Shown here: positions 10,216 through 19,195 of the stretch, piece after piece | Layout: each line of letters opens with the position of its first letter | Position numbering within the stretch: position 1 is the first letter of the stretch | Origin: an uncultured Nitrosomonas sp. | Lineage (GTDB): Bacteria; Pseudomonadota; Gammaproteobacteria; Burkholderiales; Nitrosomonadaceae | NCBI GenBank assembly: GCA_902826055.1 | Contig: CADEDJ010000003.1 | Span: 48,589 to 112,588, forward strand | Reading direction: 5' to 3' | DNA length: 64,000 bases | Notes under the pieces: model-generated | What the model was told of the DNA's origin: nothing | The model's database searches: none | What the model saw: only the letters and a program-made list of their open reading frames with translations | Translations under genes and position numbers: made by a program

Positions 10216-11277
10216 ATGAAAGAAAAATTCTTTGTTACAAAGTGTTGGTTGCTTGCGCTACCTGCGTTTATGCTGACATTAAATGTTTCCTATGCCATGC
10301 CGGGTATGCATGGCTCGGGCGGTGACGCTGTCACGGAGCACCCACGGATTTCTAACAGTATCGCCGGGAAAATCAACTCATCCGGCTCAGAGATGGAGAT
10401 TACTTACAGCGCCGATGGCAAAACCGCGATTTTTGTGTCAACCCGTGAAGGCAGCATTCAATCACCCGGAGGTAATTACAGTTTCGATATTTGGATATCG
10501 TATCTGGTCGATGGTGAATGGCAAGAACCGCTTCACCTTGGGCCTGGGATCGATCCAAAGGTGGGGCCGAACATCAATACAACGGCATGGGAATTGGAGC
10601 CGAGTTTCTCGGATGATGGCAATGTCATTTATTTCACCCGTTACGAGCCGGGTAATATGTTGTCCGGCGATTTATATGTGGTACAAAAAGTCGATGGTGT
10701 CTGGCAATCGGCCAGAAATTGGAACGACGTGCCCGAGCTGCCAAATATCAATACGCCGACTGGCGAGGAGCATTGTCCGATTATCGCTTCCGATAGCCTG
10801 ATTTATTTCAGCTACCATCAGCCCGGCGTGACGCAAGACAGCGACATCTGGAAAGTCGAAAAGAAGGACGGCGTGTGGCAAAAACCCGAGAGTCTGGGAG
10901 CGAAAATCAATTCGCCGCATCGCGATCATATGCATTGGACCGGGTTATCCAAAGATGGCAAAAGCCTGATCATAACAAGCATGCGAACCGATTTAGGCTC
11001 GCGCGGCGGTCATGACGAGTGGATTTCGCATCAGAACGCCGGTGGCGAATGGCAGGAACCGGTCAATCTCGGTGATGCGGTTAATACCAGCGGGGAAGAT
11101 ATGTGCTGGACATTTACCCCGGATGGCAAGAAATTCACCGGCAGTTGGGGGCCGCACGGCACTTACGATATGGATATCCGTTCGATTAATAAAGACGATG
11201 TGCCGCTGTTGAAAAATTTCGAGCCAATCGGCCCGCCACCGAATTTGCTCATCAACAGTCAGTCGAAATCGAAATAA
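10216..11277 (+). CDS. Secreted PD40/TolB-type beta-propeller protein
   Basis: The 353-residue protein starts with a signal peptide (LPAFMLTLNVSYA-MPG). At least four repeats follow the PD40 (TolB/WD40-like) plan: YSADGKTAIFVSTRE, FSDDGNVIYFTRY, LSKDGKSLIITS and FTPDGKKFTGSW, each followed by D-(I/L/E)-W or DLY. This makes it a periplasmic or secreted propeller, a fold used for protein or ligand binding. The start is supported by AAAGGAGAG upstream. No enzyme motif is seen and the partner is unknown. Confidence 0.8.
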   Translation: MKEKFFVTKCWLLALPAFMLTLNVSYAMPGMHGSGGDAVTEHPRISNSIAGKINSSGSEMEITYSADGKTAIFVSTREGSIQSPGGNYSFDIWISYLVDGEWQEPLHLGPGIDPKVGPNINTTAWELEPSFSDDGNVIYFTRYEPGNMLSGDLYVVQKVDGVWQSARNWNDVPELPNINTPTGEEHCPIIASDSLIYFSYHQPGVTQDSDIWKVEKKDGVWQKPESLGAKINSPHRDHMHWTGLSKDGKSLIITSMRTDLGSRGGHDEWISHQNAGGEWQEPVNLGDAVNTSGEDMCWTFTPDGKKFTGSWGPHGTYDMDIRSINKDDVPLLKNFEPIGPPPNLLINSQSKSK

Positions 11278-11521
11278 AATTAAGGATTCTCTGAAAAACT
11301 GCTGCGCACAAGCTGTGCCGCGTTGAAATCAGGCTCAAAATACCGAATGGCCATTCGGATGATTCGGCCTGATTCTCTGCCTGGCCTGACCGCTGATTTT
11401 TGCTATTTCGGAGCTTTCTTAGCGGTCTGGTTCATTATTATTCAGCCTCCTATTACAGAGTTTTTTCAAAATTTTTGTCAAGACTTGATAAAATCAGAAA
11501 CCGGTTTAGGCTTGAAATCAA

Positions 11522-14426
11522 ATGCAAAGAGAATCATCGTTGATTACGAAACCGCAATTAACACCGCATCAAAGTCAGTATTTTGCTTGACTGCTCACGC
11601 GCCGGGCTGCGAGCGACTCGGTCGAATTATTGGCTTCAACGCTGGTCGATTCACAAGTTGACCTCAATCCCCATCAAGTGGAGGCAGCGTTGTTTGCTTG
11701 CCGCAATCCGCTGTCTCGCGGCGTAATCCTTGCTGATGAGGTAGGGCTGGGTAAAACCATTGAAGCAGGTTTGGTGATTTCACAACGCTGGGCCGAGCGC
11801 CGCCGCCGCATTCTGATCATTGTTCCAGCTAACCTGCGCAAGCAGTGGTATCAGGAATTACAGGATAAATTCAGTTTGCAAAGCCTAATCCTGGAAACCA
11901 AAAGTTTTAACGCCATCCGCAAGCAGATACATCAAAATCCATTTGAGTATGATTCCGGCCCGCTGATTTGCTCTTATCAGTTTGCCAAAGCCAAAGCGGA
12001 CAATATCAAAACCATCGAATGGGATCTGGTCGTGCTCGATGAAGCCCATCGGTTGCGCAACGTCTACAAAACCAGCAATGTCATCGCCAAAGCACTGAAG
12101 GAAGCGCTGGCGCGCGTCCATTCCAAGGTGCTGCTGACAGCAACCCCGCTACAGAATTCTTTACTGGAGCTTTACGGACTTACCAGCATGATCGATGACC
12201 GCATTTTTGGCGACATCGACAGTTTGCGCAGCCAATTCACTACTGCTGGAAAAGATCAAAACTTCGCCGGCTTGCGTCATCGCCTGGCACCGGTCTGTAA
12301 GCGTACTTTGCGCAAAGAAGTGCAGCCCTATATCTCGTATACCTCTCGCAAAGCGATTGTTGAGGAATTTACGCCGTCAAGGCGAAGAGCAAGAACTGTC
12401 ACGGCTTGTGTCGGACTACCTGCGCCGTCCAAACCTCAAGGCATTACCGGAAGGCCAACACCAACTGATTTCTCTGGTGCTGTGGAAATTGCTGGCATCG
12501 TCGACACACGCGATCGCTGGCGCGCTGGATACTATGGCTAATCGTCTTCAAGGAATGCTGGATGATGCGACCAATCATCTTGATCTGGCTGAGGAATTGG
12601 ATGAAGACTATGAGTCGCTGGATGAAACCGCCGGCGAATGGAACGATCAAGCCCTTGATGCCTCATCCTCCACACGCAGCGAATGCGAAGCCATTTCACA
12701 GGAAATCGCCGATCTGCGCCATTTCAAAACACTGGCAGCCAGTATTCGCGACAACGCCAAAGGCAAAGCCTTGCTTATTGCACTGGATCGCGCTTTCGTC
12801 GAACTGGATCGGCTAGGCGCAGCCAGGAAAGCGATTATCTTTACCGAATCGAAACGGACGCAGGATTATCTGCTTTCTTTATTAGAGCAAACCCGATATG
12901 GCGAGAACATCGTGCTCTTCAACGGCACCAACAGCGATGCACGGGCGCAGACTATCTACAAAGATTGGTTGAAGCGCCACCAAGGCAGCGACCGCGTGAC
13001 TGGCTCCAAGACCGCCGATACGCGAGCGGCGCTGGTCGAACACTTTAAGGAATATGGCAAGATCATGATCGCCACCGAGGCAGGCGCTGAAGGCATCAAC
13101 CTACAATTCTGCTCGCTGGTGATTAATTATGACCTGCCTTGGAATCCGCAACGTATCGAACAGCGCATCGGGCGCTGTCATCGCTACGGGCAAAAGTTCG
13201 ACGTGGTGGTGGTGAATTTCGTGGATCGCAGCAACGAAGCCGATGCGCGGGTATACGAACTGCTGGCGCAGAAATTCCAGCTTTTCGAGGGCGTGTTCGG
13301 CGCCAGCGATGAAGTGTTGGGTGCGATCGGTTCGGGGATCGACTTCGAGCGCCGCATTGCCGGGATTTATCAAAATTGCCGCGAGTCCGAGCAAATCAGA
13401 GCCAATTTCGAGCAACTCCAGCGCGACCTTTCCGGCGAAATTAACGAGGCAATGGTCAAGACGCGCCGGATTATAATGGAAAACTTCGACGAGGAAGTGC
13501 AAGAAAAGCTGCGAGTTCGCGCCGATGAAAGCAAATCCGCCCGAAGCCGCTTCGAGCGCATGCTGATGGACTTGACCCAAACGGAACTGATCGATTGCGC
13601 TGCCTTCAATGATGGCGGATTCGAGCTTCATCGCACTCCGGCTGACATAGAGAACGGTGGATTGGCAGGTATCGAACTTGGACGTTACGAACTGCCGCGC
13701 CGCTCCGGCGATGCGCATCTGTACCGCATCGGTCATCCGCTGGCTGAATGGGTCATCCAGCAAGCGAAAACCCGCGATCTTCCCGCAGCGCAGCTGGTGT
13801 TCGACTATGAGGCCTACGGCTCGAAGATCAGTACTCTCGAACCGTATCGCGGCAAAACCGGATGGCTCACCTTAAGACTCATTACCGTCATGACGCTAGG
13901 GCAACATGAACAGCACCTGCTGGTTGCCGCCAGCACCGCCGAAGGTGAAGTTTTGACTGAAATTGATCCTGAAAAACTGCTGCGCCTGCCCGCGGTCATG
14001 CAAGTGGCAGAACCGTTTAATGCAACGGACACCGCCTTGCAGGCCGATATCGAAACCCGCAAAGCTACACTGCTTCGTGACATCAATCAGCGTAACCTCG
14101 GTTACTTCGAGCAGGAAGTCCAGAAGCTGGACGCCTGGGCGGACGATCTGAAACTGGGATTGGAACAGGAAATCAAGGCCATCGATGTCGAAATTAAGGA
14201 AGTACGCCGCATGGCTGCGGTTTCTGCCACATTGGAAGAGAAATTAGCGCAGCAAAAGCATCAGCGCGAGCTGGAAAGCAAACGTAGTAAGCTGCGCCGC
14301 GAATTATTTATCCGGCAAGATGAAGTCGAAGCACAGCGCAACGACTTGATCAACCAGTTGGAAGTGCAGCTCCAGCAGGAGGTTCAGGCACATACTTTGT
14401 TCACCGTGGCGTGGGAATTGCTATGA
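11522..14426 (+). pseudogene. SNF2/DEAD-type helicase of the defence island, broken twice
   Basis: Translation from ATG 11522 gives a conserved-looking N-terminus (LTPHQSQYFA) that stops at TGA 11588-11590, where a Trp codon is likely ancestral (YFA-stop-LLTRRAASDSVE continues in frame). The same frame then encodes the helicase core: DEVGLGKTIEAG (Walker A), VLDEAHR and LLTATPLQNS. Near 12372 the frame shifts by +1: EEFTPS breaks and GEEQELSRLVSDYL continues in the next frame to 14426. That part carries the second helicase half (ATEAGAEGINLQ, RIEQRIGRCHRYGQ) and a long coiled C-terminus. Shorter products from TTG 11630 and from 12195 are possible but would separate the two helicase lobes. In intact relatives this would be a roughly 970-residue DNA translocase, probably working with the restriction genes downstream. 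Confidence 0.85.
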
Positions 14427-14482
14427 AATTCGAGGAATTCCAGGCGGACCGATGGCAGCTACGCTATCAGTACAGAATATAA
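14423..14482 (+). pseudogene. Remnant of the start of a downstream gene, possibly Fic-family
   Basis: An ATG overlaps the helicase stop (ATGA) and opens a 19-codon frame, MKFEEFQADRWQLRYQYRI, that ends abruptly at TAA. The helicase-overlapping start suggests that a full gene once followed. The residues resemble the N-terminus of Fic/DOC proteins (the R.QYQY run), from memory only. Everything after it has been lost. Confidence 0.4.
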
Positions 14483-14577
14483 GGTAAAGGAAACCTATTT
14501 TGTTTACCTTAGTACTCAATTAAAGAAAAGTTGAAACGCTGCTGATGAGCAATTAAAAACTCGAACCCAAAACTGCC

Positions 14578-14605
14578 ATCGGTTTGCCGGCATCGGCAAA
14601 CCGAT
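14578..14605. promoter_or_regulatory. Perfect 12-bp hairpin upstream of the XRE/ImmA gene
   Basis: Positions 14578-14589 and 14594-14605 are perfect reverse complements around GCAT. No U-tract follows on either strand. It lies about 90 bases before the XRE-ImmA start, in the gap between the broken helicase and the rest of the island, and could be a dyad operator or a terminator. A second, weaker 8-bp inverted repeat (AAGGTAAA/TTTACCTT) lies at 14481-14510. Confidence 0.5.
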
Positions 14606-14696
14606 CAATGCGAAAGTGATGAGTAACTAGCTTGCTTTACACCCATGAGGTTGTGATAATTCAGTTTAACGCTACTTTTCACGATCCAAAAACAAC

Positions 14697-15869
14697 ATGA
14701 AATCAGAATCTGTGCTTGGCATACAGCAGGAAATACTACGCTGGGCAAGAACGACGGTTGGCATGTCAATCTCTGAAGTTGCGGATTCACTCAAGCGTAA
14801 GCCGGAAGAAATTGAAGCATGGGAAGCAGGACATAGTGCGCCGACTTATTCACAACTGGAAAAATTAGCATACCAGCTTTACAAACGGCCGCTTGCGGTT
14901 TTTTTTCTTCCCGAACCACCGGAGGAAACCACGCCACAGCGCGAATTCAGAACATTGCCAACAGCCGATTTGCAAACTCTCGCAAGAGATACTTATCTGC
15001 AAATCCGGCGCGCGCATGCATATCAAATTGCTCTAAAGGATCTTTTTGGCGGCCATAACCCTGCGAGCCGGTGTATTTGGAAATCTTTGTCCTTATCAAT
15101 CAGAGGTGATCTAGCCGGACAGGCGCAGCAAATCCGGCAATTTCTTGGTATTACGCTTGAGGAACAGATTGCATGGAAAAGCGATGACATTGCGCTCAAG
15201 CAGTGGCGGCAAGCTGTTGAGGATTGCGGTGTATTTGTATTCAAAGCGGCTTTCAAGCAAAAAGACGTTTCCGGTTTTTGCCTGATGGACGAGAATCTGC
15301 CGGTTATTTACTTGAATAACAGCACCACCAAGACACGCCAGATTTTCAGCTTGTTGCATGAGCTTGCACATTTGCTGCTCAGCATTAACGGTTTAAGTAA
15401 GTTCGACACCGATTACATCGCCCGATTGCCGGAATCGGAAAAACAGCTTGAAATATTCTGCAATGCCATTGCCGCCGAAATTCTGATTCCAGACCGGGAC
15501 TTTGCTATCCAAGCGGAACGATTTCCTGCAAACGTTGAAGCAGCACCCGAAACACTGCTATCGGACTTAGCAGGACGTTACGGCGTCAGCCGGGAAGTAA
15601 TTTTGCGGCGTTTTCTCGACTTAGGGCGAGTGTCTAAAATATTCTACGAAGATAAAGCCAAGCGCTGGGCTGCACAAAAGCAACCGGCCGGAGGCGGCAA
15701 CTGGTACCTCAATCAAGGCGCATATCTAAGTGACCGGTTTGCCAAAGAAGTTGTCAGCCGGCACTTCCGCGGTCAGATCAGCTTGGAACAAGCATCCGAT
15801 TTTTTGGGGATCAAACCGAAAAGTTATGCCGGTTTTGAAGAGCGCATCCTGCAAGGAAGCGGAGCATGA
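14697..15869 (+). CDS. XRE-type HTH regulator fused to ImmA/IrrE (DUF955) peptidase
   Basis: This 390-residue protein has an N-terminal helix-turn-helix (about residues 10-65, MSISEVADSLKRKPEEIEAWE) joined to an ImmA/IrrE-type zinc peptidase domain with HELAH near residue 221 and a downstream conserved Glu-rich helix (EIFCNAIAAEILIP). Such proteins bind DNA and cleave repressors or antitoxins after a stress signal, which is known for ImmA and IrrE. It overlaps the next gene by four bases. The pair XRE-ImmA plus DUF4411 recurs as a toxin-antitoxin-like unit, so a role in controlling the PIN protein or the island is likely. Confidence 0.88.
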   Translation: MKSESVLGIQQEILRWARTTVGMSISEVADSLKRKPEEIEAWEAGHSAPTYSQLEKLAYQLYKRPLAVFFLPEPPEETTPQREFRTLPTADLQTLARDTYLQIRRAHAYQIALKDLFGGHNPASRCIWKSLSLSIRGDLAGQAQQIRQFLGITLEEQIAWKSDDIALKQWRQAVEDCGVFVFKAAFKQKDVSGFCLMDENLPVIYLNNSTTKTRQIFSLLHELAHLLLSINGLSKFDTDYIARLPESEKQLEIFCNAIAAEILIPDRDFAIQAERFPANVEAAPETLLSDLAGRYGVSREVILRRFLDLGRVSKIFYEDKAKRWAAQKQPAGGGNWYLNQGAYLSDRFAKEVVSRHFRGQISLEQASDFLGIKPKSYAGFEERILQGSGA

Positions 15870-16327
15870 TTTATGTGTTCGATACCAGTTCATTACGGTC
15901 ACTTCAACATTTTTATCCACGTGTCTTCAAAACCATCTGGAACGGACTTGATGAACTCGTAGCACAGCGTGACCTGATTTCCACGCGCGAAGTATTCAAT
16001 GAGCTGGAAAGGCAAGCAGTCAGCGAAGCCGTTCTGCAATGGGCAAAGAACAACAAATCATTGTTTTCTACACCGGCAGCAAATGAACTCCAGTTCGTAT
16101 CCGAGATATTTAAAATTCCCCATTTCCAAGGTTTGATCGGCGCGCAACAGCGGCTCAAGGGAATGCCCGTGGCGGATCCGTTCGTCACGGAAGAAGGCTG
16201 GCAGCGTTCCGGCAAGCGGCTTGAACTCAAACCGAATGCAGCCAAAATTCCCAATGTTTGCAATCACTTCAATATTCCATGTATTGATTTGGAAGAGTTT
16301 ATGCATTTGCAAGGATGGACATTCTGA
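15866..16327 (+). CDS. DUF4411 PIN-like protein
   Basis: A 153-residue protein that begins MIYVFDTSSLRSL, the first-strand Asp motif of PIN-type nucleases. It has further acidic positions at REVFNELERQ and VADPFVTEE and ends CNHFNIPCIDLEEFM. This matches the DUF4411 family of PIN-fold proteins, presumed metal-dependent RNases. The ATG overlaps the stop of the XRE-ImmA gene, so the two are coupled, which suggests that the peptidase-regulator and nuclease act as a toxin-antitoxin-like pair. RNase activity is inferred. Confidence 0.82.
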   Translation: MIYVFDTSSLRSLQHFYPRVFKTIWNGLDELVAQRDLISTREVFNELERQAVSEAVLQWAKNNKSLFSTPAANELQFVSEIFKIPHFQGLIGAQQRLKGMPVADPFVTEEGWQRSGKRLELKPNAAKIPNVCNHFNIPCIDLEEFMHLQGWTF

Positions 16328-16446
16328 TGTCCGGCAACCAAAAACTCAAACTCACCTGGATCGGGAAGGATAAACGTCAAAATCCGGAATCGCGTATCCT
16401 GCGTGAAGCACAGACGCTATTCAGCGTTGAATGGGTATTGAAATGA
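16327..16446 (+). pseudogene. Relic of the 5' end of a second mod methyltransferase gene
   Basis: A 39-codon frame opens at the DUF4411 stop and reads MSGNQKLKLTWIGKDKRQNP then ESRILRE, after which it loses similarity and stops. It matches the start of the full methyltransferase at 17495 (MSGKQKLELTWIGKDKRP, EPRILLE), with many silent and some amino-acid differences. It is therefore an old diverged copy, not a recent duplication. The YhcG gene starts inside its last codons (ATGA overlap at 16443). A mod gene seems to have been replaced from about codon 27 onward by the yhcG-mod segment. Confidence 0.75.
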
Positions 16447-17498
16447 AGCACATCCCCCCTTCGCAACATGACACCTTGGAATCCCTGGCCAGTCAGATTG
16501 CCGAGATCGTTCAGCAAGCGCGCAGCCAGGTACGCCAAAGCGTTAACCAGGCCATGGTAGCCAGCTACTGGGAAATTGGCCGCCTGATCGTCGAGCACGA
16601 GCAACAAGGGCAGACCCGCGCCGCCTATGGCACACGGCAACTGGCAGCGCTTTCCGAACGACTGACGGCTCAGTTCGGGCGTGGCTTCGATGAGCGCAAT
16701 TTGAGGAATATGAGACTGTTTTTTCAGTTCTTTCCAATTCGGAACGCAGTGCGTACCGAATTGAGCTGGACGCACTATCGCGTTCTGCTGCGCGTGGAAA
16801 ATCCCTCTGCCCGCGAGTGGTACCTGCGCGAAGCCATCAGCCAGAACTGGAGCAGCCGGGCGCTGGAGCGGCAAATCGGCGTGCTCTATTACGAGCGCTT
16901 GTTGAGCAGCAAGGACAAGGCGCTGGTACAGGCCGAAGCGGCGCAGCATACCGCCACCCTGGCGGAAACCCGCAAGGATTTTCTGCGTGATCCCTATGTG
17001 CTGGATTTTCTCAACCTCAACACCGGCCGCTTTCTGGAAGGCGATCTGGAGCAAGCCATCATGGACAACCTGCAAAACTTCCTGCTGGAGCTGGGCAAGG
17101 GCTTTGCCTTTGTCGCCCGCCAGCAGCGCGTGAGTTTTGCCGATGAAGATTTTTATCTCGACCTCGTGTTCTACAACTACAAGCTCAAATGCTTTTTGCT
17201 GGTGGACTTGAAGCTGGGCAGGCTCACCCATCAGGACATGGGGCAGATGGATACTTATGTGCGCCTGTACGACGAGCAAATCAAAGGCGCGGACGACAAT
17301 CCCACCATTGGCCTGGTGTTGTGCAGTGAAAAAAGTGAAGCCGTAGTGCGCTATTCCGTACTGGCGGAACAACAGCAATTGTTTGCCGCCAAATACCTAG
17401 CTTATCTGCCGAGCGAAGCAGAGCTCAAGCACGAACTGGAACGCGAGCGCGAGCGCGCCCTGCAAAAATTGGTGCAGCGGCAAGAGGCGCAAGAATGA
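16443..17498 (+). CDS. YhcG-type PD-(D/E)XK nuclease (DUF1016)
   Basis: A roughly 351-residue protein. The N-terminal half (SQIAEIVQQARSQVRQSVNQ, ASYWEIGRLIVEHEQ) is the DUF1016 N-terminal helical domain. The C-terminal half holds the nuclease core DEDFYLDLVFYNYKLKCFLLVDLKLG, with Asp and D-x-K in place of the usual E-x-K. A charged tail rich in Glu/Arg ends the protein. The start at 16443 overlaps the mod relic stop (ATGA); an in-frame ATG at 16431 is the alternative. YhcG proteins are common extra genes inside restriction-modification loci. Cleavage activity is presumed, not shown. Confidence 0.9.
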   Translation: MKHIPPSQHDTLESLASQIAEIVQQARSQVRQSVNQAMVASYWEIGRLIVEHEQQGQTRAAYGTRQLAALSERLTAQFGRGFDERNLRNMRLFFQFFPIRNAVRTELSWTHYRVLLRVENPSAREWYLREAISQNWSSRALERQIGVLYYERLLSSKDKALVQAEAAQHTATLAETRKDFLRDPYVLDFLNLNTGRFLEGDLEQAIMDNLQNFLLELGKGFAFVARQQRVSFADEDFYLDLVFYNYKLKCFLLVDLKLGRLTHQDMGQMDTYVRLYDEQIKGADDNPTIGLVLCSEKSEAVVRYSVLAEQQQLFAAKYLAYLPSEAELKHELERERERALQKLVQRQEAQE

Positions 17499-19195
17499 GC
17501 GGCAAACAAAAACTCGAACTCACCTGGATCGGCAAGGACAAGCGGCCCAAGCTGGAGCCGCGCATTTTGCTGGAGGATGCTGCGCGGTCGTATCACGCCA
17601 GGCATCGGGTTTCGGATAACGATAGCTTCGACAACCGGCTGATTTTCGGGGATAACCTGCTGGCGCTGAAGGCACTGGAGCAGGAGTTTTCCGGGAAGGT
17701 GAAGTGCGTATTCATCGACCCGCCGTACAACACCGGCAGCGCGTTCACGCATTACGACGACGGGCTGGAACATTCGATCTGGCTGGGGTTGATGCGGGAT
17801 CGATTGGAGATCATCAAGCGGCTGTTGTCCGACGATGGATCGTTGTGGATCACGATTGATGACAACGAAGCGCATTATCTGAAGGTGTTATGTGATGAGG
17901 TGTTTGGACGCAGTAATTTCATTGGAAACACGATCTGGCAAAAGAAGTTCGCGCCTCAAAACGATGCGAAGTTGATGGATGCCAATCATGATCACTTGCT
18001 TGTCTTTGCGAAAAACAAGGATTTGGTGGTCATTAACCTTCTGCCGCGCAGTGATGAAATGAACTCGCGATATAAAAACCCAGACAATGATCCGCGAGGG
18101 CCATGGACTTCTGATAACCCATTGCGACGCGAATATCGTGAATATGCTTACTACGAGATAACTACACCATCGGGGCGAAAAGTTTTGCCTCCACCAGGTT
18201 CATCTTGGCGGTTTAATAAGGAAGAAGTACCCCGCCTGATTGCAGAAAATAGGCTGTGGTTTGGTGCTGACGGCAAAGGTGTTCCTCGCATCAAACGTTT
18301 CCTCTCTGATGTCAAGCAAGGTGTGATTGCACAGACAATTTGGCCGCATATGGACGTTGGTAACACGCAGGAAGCAAAGAAAGAAGTTATTAAATTTAAT
18401 TCCGAAAACATTTTCGACACACCGAAGCCGGAACGTTTAATCAAGCGAGTGATTGAACTAGCCACCAACCCCAACGACCTCGTCCTCGACTCGTTCGCCG
18501 GTTCCGGCACCACCGGCTCGGTGGCGCACAAGATGGGCCGCCGCTGGATCATGGTCGAACTGGGCGAGCATTGCCACACGCACATCATTCCGCGCCTGAA
18601 GAAAGTCATCGACGGCGACGATCAAGGCGGTATTTCCAAAGCGGTGAACTGGCAAGGCGGCGGCGGTTTCCGCTACTATCGGCTTGCGCCCACGCTGATC
18701 GTCAACGACCGCTGGGGCAATCCGGTGATCAATCCCGAGTACAACGCCGCACAGTTGGCCGAGGCGCTGGCGAAGCTGGAAGGCTTCAGCTACGCGCCGT
18801 CGGAAACTCGCTGGTGGCAGCACGGCCATTCCAGCGAGCGCGATTTCATTTACGTCACCACGCAAAATCTCTCCGCCGCGCAGTTGCAGGCGCTGTCCGA
18901 TGAGGTCGGCGGCGAACAAAGCCTGCTGGTGTGCTGTGCCGCGTTCCGGGGTCTGGGTGCGAATGGCGCGGCGCAAGCCGCCGAGTGCTGGCCGAATCTG
19001 ACGTTGAAAAAAATTCCCAAGATGGTGCTGGCGCGCTGCGAATGGGGGCATGACGATTACAGCCTGAATGTCGCGAATCTGCCGATGGCGCAACCTGAAC
19101 CGGAAGTACCCTCACCCCGGCCCTTTCCCCCCGGGAGAGGGCGAAAAACCGCAGCCATACCCGATCTGTTTGGCGATGGCGGGGAGGAGGCGTGA
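17495..19195 (+). CDS. Site-specific DNA methyltransferase, type III Mod-like
   Basis: The protein (566 aa) is a beta-arrangement adenine methyltransferase. Motif IV DPPYNTG lies near residue 74 and the SAM-binding motif FAGSGTTG near residue 333, with a target-recognition region between them. The first 35 residues (KLELTWIGKDKRPKLEPRIL) mark the Mod subtype that goes with large helicase-nuclease Res partners. It starts inside yhcG and ends inside rhuM. The C-terminal tail contains an inserted palindromic repeat read in frame (see 19109-19143). The gene looks intact, so host DNA is probably methylated at an unknown site, most likely N6-adenine. Confidence 0.92.
   Translation: MSGKQKLELTWIGKDKRPKLEPRILLEDAARSYHARHRVSDNDSFDNRLIFGDNLLALKALEQEFSGKVKCVFIDPPYNTGSAFTHYDDGLEHSIWLGLMRDRLEIIKRLLSDDGSLWITIDDNEAHYLKVLCDEVFGRSNFIGNTIWQKKFAPQNDAKLMDANHDHLLVFAKNKDLVVINLLPRSDEMNSRYKNPDNDPRGPWTSDNPLRREYREYAYYEITTPSGRKVLPPPGSSWRFNKEEVPRLIAENRLWFGADGKGVPRIKRFLSDVKQGVIAQTIWPHMDVGNTQEAKKEVIKFNSENIFDTPKPERLIKRVIELATNPNDLVLDSFAGSGTTGSVAHKMGRRWIMVELGEHCHTHIIPRLKKVIDGDDQGGISKAVNWQGGGGFRYYRLAPTLIVNDRWGNPVINPEYNAAQLAEALAKLEGFSYAPSETRWWQHGHSSERDFIYVTTQNLSAAQLQALSDEVGGEQSLLVCCAAFRGLGANGAAQAAECWPNLTLKKIPKMVLARCEWGHDDYSLNVANLPMAQPEPEVPSPRPFPPGRGRKTAAIPDLFGDGGEEA
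19109..19143. repeat. Palindromic C/G-rich repeat inserted in frame in mod
   Basis: This stretch, including CCCTTTCCCCCCGGGAGAGG, is an imperfect palindrome of the kind normally scattered between genes in proteobacteria. Here it is translated as PSPRPFPPGRGRK, close to the end of the methyltransferase and before the last segment IPDLFGDGGEEA. The reading frame is kept through it. Confidence 0.6.

Noticed and set aside
13101..13763. Minus-strand frame of 220 codons opposite the helicase
   Set aside because: Antisense to conserved helicase motifs; no family features.
16377..17378. Long open frame on the minus strand opposite the YhcG gene (333 codons)
   Set aside because: It is antisense to a well-supported coding gene with recognisable domains, has no ribosome site or family features, and long antisense frames are common in this GC-richer island.
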